Source: an uncultured Paracoccaceae bacterium
GTDB lineage: Bacteria > Pseudomonadota > Alphaproteobacteria > Rhodobacterales > Rhodobacteraceae
DNA length: 64,000 nucleotides
NCBI GenBank assembly: GCA_947498985.1
Contig: CANMMF010000008.1
Coordinates: 186,001 to 250,000 of the forward strand
Reading direction: 5' to 3'
Numbering within the stretch: the first letter of the stretch is position 1; each line of letters begins with the position of its first letter. Both the position numbers and the translations under genes were made by a program. This document shows, piece after piece, positions 60,520 to 64,000 of the stretch. A model generated the notes under the pieces. The model worked only from the letters and a program-made list of their open reading frames with translations, did not search any database and was not told the DNA's origin.

Positions 60520-60834
60520 CTATTGGCGCCGCAACGCCTCGGCGCGCTGGCGCAGCCGAGCGGCGCGCGCGTCGATGCCGGCAGGGCCGACCCGGGCCGA
60601 TTGCAGACGGCTCGCCCTGGCGCGCAAGCCCGCCACCCGGCCCTCGATCTGACCGATCACCGCGGCATTGGCCCGCGGCGGCGCGCCGTCCAGCAAGGTG
60701 TCGAGCGGCACCAGCGCGGGATAGGGCGCATCGGCCACACCCGGCGTGCGGGTGCTGTCCAGCTCGGGGAACTGGGTGCAGGCGGTCAGGGCCAGAAGCA
60801 GGCCGCAGCAGGTCAGGCGCGTGAAGCGTCGCAT
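60520..60834 (-). CDS. Small lipoprotein
   Basis: A 104-residue protein with a lipoprotein signal (CCGLLLALTAC, lipid-attached Cys near residue 19) followed by a Pro-rich linker and a helical Arg/Ala-rich C-terminus (RVAGLRARASRLQSARV). Outer-membrane anchoring is likely. It has the look of small alphaproteobacterial lipoproteins of unknown function. AGGGG site before the ATG at 60834. Confidence 0.75.
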   Translation of the reverse strand: MRRFTRLTCCGLLLALTACTQFPELDSTRTPGVADAPYPALVPLDTLLDGAPPRANAAVIGQIEGRVAGLRARASRLQSARVGPAGIDARAARLRQRAEALRRQ

Positions 60835-60916
60835 GCCCCTGTCATGCCGCAGTCCCGGCGCGCAGGCAAGTCGCCGCAGCACCGGAGGCCTGAGCATGGC
60901 GCGTTTGCGCCCTTGG

Positions 60917-60936
60917 ATCTGAACGCGCGTTCAGAT
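60917..60936. promoter_or_regulatory. Perfect 20-bp palindrome, TetR operator
   Basis: ATCTGAACGCGCGTTCAGAT, ending 11 bp before the tetR ATG. The core TGAACG-CG-CGTTCA is the symmetric form bound by many AcrR/TetR repressors, so autoregulation is very likely. Confidence 0.8.
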
Positions 60937-60947
60937 ACCCTGCCCGC

Positions 60948-61535
60948 ATGGCACGCACCCAAGGCAGTCACTCCCAGATCACCGGTCCGCGCGTGCGCGG
61001 GGCAGCGCTGAAACTCTTTGCCAAACATGGCTTTGCCGCAGTGTCGATGCGCCAGATCGCGCGCGAGGTGGGGGTGCAGGCGGGCGCGCTTTACAATTAC
61101 ACACCCGACAAGCAGGCGCTGCTCTTCTCGCTGCTGAAAGGCCATATGGTGGAGCTGCACGACGCGCTCGACGCCTTGCCGGAGAGCGACACCCCGCTGG
61201 CGCGGCTCGAGGCGTTTGTGCGGTTTCACATCGCCTTCCATCTCGACCGGCCCGAGGCGGTCTTTATCTCCTACATGGAGCTGCGCAATCTCGAGCCGGA
61301 AAATTTCGAGGTGATCGAAGGCCTGCGGCGGCGCTACGAGGACGCGCTCGAGGCGGTGCTGACGGACGGGCGGGACGCGTGTGTCTTTGACGTGCCCGAC
61401 ACCAAGATCACCACGCTCGCGGTGATCGCCATGCTCACCGGCGTGACCACCTGGTACCGCGCGGGCGGGCGGCTTTCGGTGGCCGAGGTCCAGCAGATCT
61501 ACTGGGACATGGTGCGCAAAGCGGTGCGCGCCTGA
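60948..61535 (+). CDS. TetR/AcrR-family regulator
   Basis: A 195-residue repressor: N-terminal HTH (GAALKLFAKHGFAAVSMRQIAREVGVQAGALYNYT) read here as ALKLFAKHGF...MRQIAREVGVQAGALYNY, and a helical C-terminal ligand domain (FHIAFHLDRPEAVFISYMEL) typical of regulators of acyl-CoA or fatty-acid catabolism. It has its own 20-bp operator. No acyl-CoA genes adjoin it here, so distant targets are probable. Confidence 0.9.
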   Translation: MARTQGSHSQITGPRVRGAALKLFAKHGFAAVSMRQIAREVGVQAGALYNYTPDKQALLFSLLKGHMVELHDALDALPESDTPLARLEAFVRFHIAFHLDRPEAVFISYMELRNLEPENFEVIEGLRRRYEDALEAVLTDGRDACVFDVPDTKITTLAVIAMLTGVTTWYRAGGRLSVAEVQQIYWDMVRKAVRA

Positions 61536-61547
61536 GCGCGCCGCCCC

Positions 61548-61958
61548 TCAGCGGGTCTGCTGGATCGATTCGAGATATTCCAGCAAGGCGATCAGCTTGC
61601 GCGGTGTCGGCGTGAGGATCCCGTCGCCGGAATCGAACGGCAGCAGATCGCCCTTCAGAAGCTCGCCGAACTCCGGCATGTTCGGCCCGTCGAGATCGGA
61701 GCGCGCATAGCCGTCGATGGTCGACATCACCCGGGCGCGGGGGAACACATCGTCGTTGCGCAGCTGGATCAGCGTCAGATTGGCGGGCGCCTTGGTCATG
61801 CTGCGCGCCATCTCGCCGTCGCCCTTGCCATCCGCGCCGTGGCAGACCGCGCAGTTTTCCATGAACAACCCGCGCCCGTCCGAGGCGACCGGCATCTCTG
61901 CTTCCATGCAGGCCGCCAGCGCCAGCGGCGCGGCAAGTGTGATCCAGATGAGACGCAT
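61548..61958 (-). CDS. Lipoprotein cytochrome c
   Basis: A 136-residue c-type cytochrome. Signal with lipobox (APLALAAC) indicates a membrane-tethered periplasmic protein, and a single haem site CAVCHG follows in FMENCAVCHGADGKGDG. A Met in NMPEFGEL or ARSMTK may be the sixth ligand. ATG 61958 has GAGGAGGG. Converges on the TetR gene. Electron partner unknown. Confidence 0.9.
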   Translation of the reverse strand: MRLIWITLAAPLALAACMEAEMPVASDGRGLFMENCAVCHGADGKGDGEMARSMTKAPANLTLIQLRNDDVFPRARVMSTIDGYARSDLDGPNMPEFGELLKGDLLPFDSGDGILTPTPRKLIALLEYLESIQQTR

Positions 61959-62163
61959 GCGGCAGGGCCCTCCTCGCAGCTCTCCCCTTGGTCGCAAGCC
62001 GCGCGCGGCGGCGCAAGCCCCGTCTTGCACCTGCGTCCGCATGTGCGGGGCTTTGCCGCAAATCCCGCCCGGTTGCGCGCCGTTTTCGCGGGTGACAATC
62101 CGCGTGCGCACCGCCATGGTGAGCGCGGGCAACGCCGCCCGCGACCGATCCACGAGGGATGTC

Positions 62164-62586
62164 ATGCTCGACACCGCCACCGCGCAGAGCCTGCTGGCCG
62201 AGAATTTCGCGCCGTGGGTGCAGGCGCTCGACATCACGGTCGAGCGGATCGATGCCGAGGGGGCCGCACTCGGCATTCCGGTCACCGACGATATCGCGCG
62301 GGTCGGCGGGATTGTCTGCGGACAGGCGCTGGCGACGCTGGCCGACACCTCGATGGTCTTTGCCGCGGCCGGGCACCTGGGTGTCTTCACGCCGGTCGCC
62401 ACCACCAATCTGGAGACGCGGTTCCTGACCGCTGCCCGCGGCACACGGGTGCTGTGCGAGGCGCAGGTGATCCGCGCCGGGCGGGCGTTGCTCTTTGCCG
62501 AAGCGCGGCTTTCGGCGCAGCCCTCGGGCAAGCCGGTCGCCGCGGCCAGCGCCACGTTCTACAATCCGCAACCGGACAGGGGCTGA
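62164..62586 (+). CDS. PaaI-type acyl-CoA thioesterase
   Basis: A 140-residue hotdog-fold thioesterase: core helix region GGIVCGQALATLADTSMVFA with the catalytic Asp in LADTSM, then TTNLETRFLTAARG and the C-terminal strand AAASATFYNP. Probably hydrolyses aryl- or acyl-CoA in the cytoplasm. GAGGG precedes ATG 62164. Followed 7 bp later by a membrane-protein gene. Confidence 0.87.
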   Translation: MLDTATAQSLLAENFAPWVQALDITVERIDAEGAALGIPVTDDIARVGGIVCGQALATLADTSMVFAAAGHLGVFTPVATTNLETRFLTAARGTRVLCEAQVIRAGRALLFAEARLSAQPSGKPVAAASATFYNPQPDRG

Positions 62587-62593
62587 CCCGGCC

Positions 62594-63028
62594 ATGGCGC
62601 ATTACGCAGCAATCATGATTCTCGCGGGCATCGGCATTCCGCTTCTGGCGGCGCTCAACGCGGCACTTGGGCTGCGGCTCGGCTCGCCGGTTGCGGCGGG
62701 CATGATCCTGTTTTGCGTGGCGCTGATCTCCAGCGCGGCGGTCTGGCTGGCCACCGGCGCCACCGGGCTCTCGCGTCTGGCCGAGGCGCCCCGGCATCTT
62801 TACCTCGGCGGCACGCTGGTGGCGTTCTACGTGTTGTCGGTCACCATCATCGCACCGCGTTTCGGTGTTGGAAACGCGGTGTTCTTCGTGCTGCTGGGAC
62901 AGTTGATCAGCGCCGCGGCCATCGACCATTTCGGGCTTTTCGGGGCGCGCATCAGCCCATTGTCGCTGACCCGCGCGCTTGGCATCGCGGTCATGATGCT
63001 CGGCGTCTGGATCACCCAGCGCGCGTGA
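62594..63028 (+). CDS. DMT-superfamily membrane protein (YdcZ/DUF606 type)
   Basis: A 144-residue protein with five helices (MILAGIGIPLLAALNAALG, VAAGMILFCVALISSAAV, LGGTLVAFYVLSVTIIAP, GNAVFFVLLGQLISAAAIDH, LGIAVMMLGVWI), the half-size drug/metabolite-transporter fold of the YdcZ family. Probably works as a dimer; substrate unknown. Likely co-transcribed with the thioesterase. Confidence 0.87.
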   Translation: MAHYAAIMILAGIGIPLLAALNAALGLRLGSPVAAGMILFCVALISSAAVWLATGATGLSRLAEAPRHLYLGGTLVAFYVLSVTIIAPRFGVGNAVFFVLLGQLISAAAIDHFGLFGARISPLSLTRALGIAVMMLGVWITQRA

Positions 63029-63052
63029 GCGACATCGTCGCGCCTTGTCGCG

Positions 63053-63706
63053 CTATTCCAGCCGCAACCCGCTGATCGACGCGCGGATGCTGGTGTCGGT
63101 GTCGTCGCTGTCGCCCGACACCGCGACACCCACAAGCGCCGTCGCCTGCCCGCCAAACGCGCGCGCAAAATCACGCGCCAGATCGACCCGCTCGGAGGCC
63201 GAGCCGGTGCCCGCGCCGCGCAGCACAACCGTCTTGCCGCGCGATCCCAGATAGGGGCTGGGCAGGATCGCTCCGCGCGCATGTGCGCCCCCCCAGACAT
63301 AGACCAGCACCCGGGCCGCATCGTTGCGCAGCAGGCGGCGGATATTGCCGCCGGAGGATTTCGCCTCCGCCTCGGGCAGGAACACGAAATAGAGCGCCAG
63401 ATTGCGGTCATCGCCGCCTTTCTTGCGCAGGTCGGTCGGCGGCACGCCGGTATCCACCGCCCAGGACCAGCGCGCGTCGTAATTCATCCAGAACGATTGC
63501 GGCAGCGTGCGGTATGTCAGCGACACCGCATCGTCGGATGTCACGCTGAGACTGTTGCCGCCAAAGCCGTAGCGGTTCTTGGAAAAGATCGAAAACCCCT
63601 GCTGTTTCCAGCTGTTGTCAAAGGCCACACTGCCAGCCTGCGCCCCCTGCGGGGCGACCCCCACGGCAAGGCCCAGGGCCAGAACGGATAAGACGCGACG
63701 CAGCAT
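63053..63706 (-). CDS. DUF3047 exported protein
   Basis: A 217-residue secreted protein with a Sec signal (VLALGLAVGVAPQGAQA) and a beta-rich mature domain of the DUF3047 family (WSWAVDTGVPPTDLRKKGGDDR, LVYVWGGAHARGA, VGVAVSGDSDDTDTS). The ATG at 63706 has GAGGAGG. Family role unknown; the DDTDT motif resembles ligand-facing acidic residues of carbohydrate-binding folds, but this is not established. Confidence 0.85.
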   Translation of the reverse strand: MLRRVLSVLALGLAVGVAPQGAQAGSVAFDNSWKQQGFSIFSKNRYGFGGNSLSVTSDDAVSLTYRTLPQSFWMNYDARWSWAVDTGVPPTDLRKKGGDDRNLALYFVFLPEAEAKSSGGNIRRLLRNDAARVLVYVWGGAHARGAILPSPYLGSRGKTVVLRGAGTGSASERVDLARDFARAFGGQATALVGVAVSGDSDDTDTSIRASISGLRLE

Positions 63707-63779
63707 GTTGAAAACCTCCTCTGTACGAGGCACGTTTTAGCGCGGCTGTCGCGGCGCGGTAGCAAACTTGTCGTGAGGT

Positions 63780-64000
63780 TTATGACCGCGCGGCCAGATC
63801 CTGCAGCTGCGTCCAGAGCGCGTCGGGCACGTCCACATGCTCTGCCGGGGTCTTGCCCTGCCCCGGCATCCGGCAGCCCGCGTCCTCTGCGATAAAGGCC
63901 GAAAGCTGGCGGAGACGCTCGAAAAACGCGGTGTCGCGCGGGTGGATCAGCACGAAATATTGCCCCAGATCATGCGGCGCGCCCTCGGGGGCCTTGAGCG
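63780..64000 (-). CDS. Ldh-family oxidoreductase, 3' end
   Basis: A frame entering from the right edge and ending TAA at 63780. The visible 72 residues (APEGAPHDLGQYFVLIHPRD, then AGCRMPGQGKTPAEHVDVPD) look like the C-terminus of the malate/L-lactate/(2R)-3-sulfolactate dehydrogenase-type (Ldh) family, where a glycine/proline-rich GxGK-like segment precedes DIP-x-x-LW. The rest lies outside the window, so substrate class cannot be judged. Confidence 0.65.
   Translation of the reverse strand, partial: LKAPEGAPHDLGQYFVLIHPRDTAFFERLRQLSAFIAEDAGCRMPGQGKTPAEHVDVPDALWTQLQDLAARS

Noticed and set aside
59118-60520. SAM-responsive or threonine attenuator upstream of hom
   Set aside because: The short 5' region shows no leader peptide rich in Thr/Met and no recognisable riboswitch core.
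1-64000. CRISPR arrays, rRNA genes, replication origins and complete insertion sequences
   Set aside because: No regularly spaced repeats of CRISPR type, no rRNA sequence, no iteron or DnaA-box cluster and no transposase gene could be seen on either strand.

Overview
The window is high-GC chromosomal DNA of an alphaproteobacterium, most likely a Rhodobacterales (Roseobacter/Paracoccaceae) species. Supporting this are GC-rich codon use, single-domain response regulators with orphan and HWE histidine kinases, a TRAP-transporter-fed catabolic cluster, the hom-glpX-recJ gene order, and a repeated terminator family whose hairpins end in a TATTTTT-like tract. All calls come from reading the sequence and translations; no database search was run.

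Layout. 0-6 kb: the 3' part of an L-serine dehydratase, an XRE-cupin regulator, and an operon of a giant BON-type repeat protein with a small membrane-anchored HHH protein. 6-10 kb: two kinase/response-regulator pairs around a gene-poor stretch. 10-15.1 kb: an accessory patch next to tRNA-Ser(GCU). It holds a tyrosine integrase killed by one in-frame stop, a DUF3883 nuclease-like gene, and an integrase fused in frame to the back half of a LysR regulator. 15.4-31 kb: mostly ordinary genes (HWE kinase pair, amylosucrase, YchF, a decayed glyoxalase, MATE pump, NicO/DUF1007 metal transport, PPK2, TrpA, a MarR-controlled nitroreductase, a lactate-dehydrogenase-like flavoenzyme).

32-49.7 kb is the most distinctive region, a catabolic locus that I cannot match to a described pathway. 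A plus-strand operon encodes an alpha/beta hydrolase, a two-domain extradiol-type dioxygenase, an SDR lacking its catalytic Tyr/Lys, a ThDP enzyme, an aspartate-dehydrogenase-like protein and an aldehyde dehydrogenase. It is followed by a divergent IclR regulator and a second operon with an FAD monooxygenase, a complete DctPQM TRAP transporter and a sulfatase-like hydrolase. A third, opposite-strand operon encodes a pentapeptide-like protein, an SDR, a Rieske oxygenase, a small HTH-like protein and a two-domain cupin, next to a second IclR gene. The two plus-strand operons start with the same promoter arrangement: sigma70-like -35/-10 boxes followed at once by a 25-bp element GAAC-N5-GTTC-N6-GAAC. 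One of these also overlaps a TATAAT for the iclR gene. This points to one regulator controlling import, ring hydroxylation and ring cleavage together.

49.8-64 kb: an RHH regulator with a PHB-depolymerase-like esterase and a C45 acyltransferase, a divergent aquaporin/ArsR pair, a small accessory patch (truncated phosphotransferase, 47-residue zinc-ribbon protein, small secreted protein) next to tRNA-Glu(UUC), then recJ, glpX, hom, a lipoprotein, a TetR gene with a perfect 20-bp operator palindrome, a lipoprotein cytochrome c, a thioesterase, a small multidrug-like membrane protein, a DUF3047 protein and the 3' end of an Ldh-family oxidoreductase.
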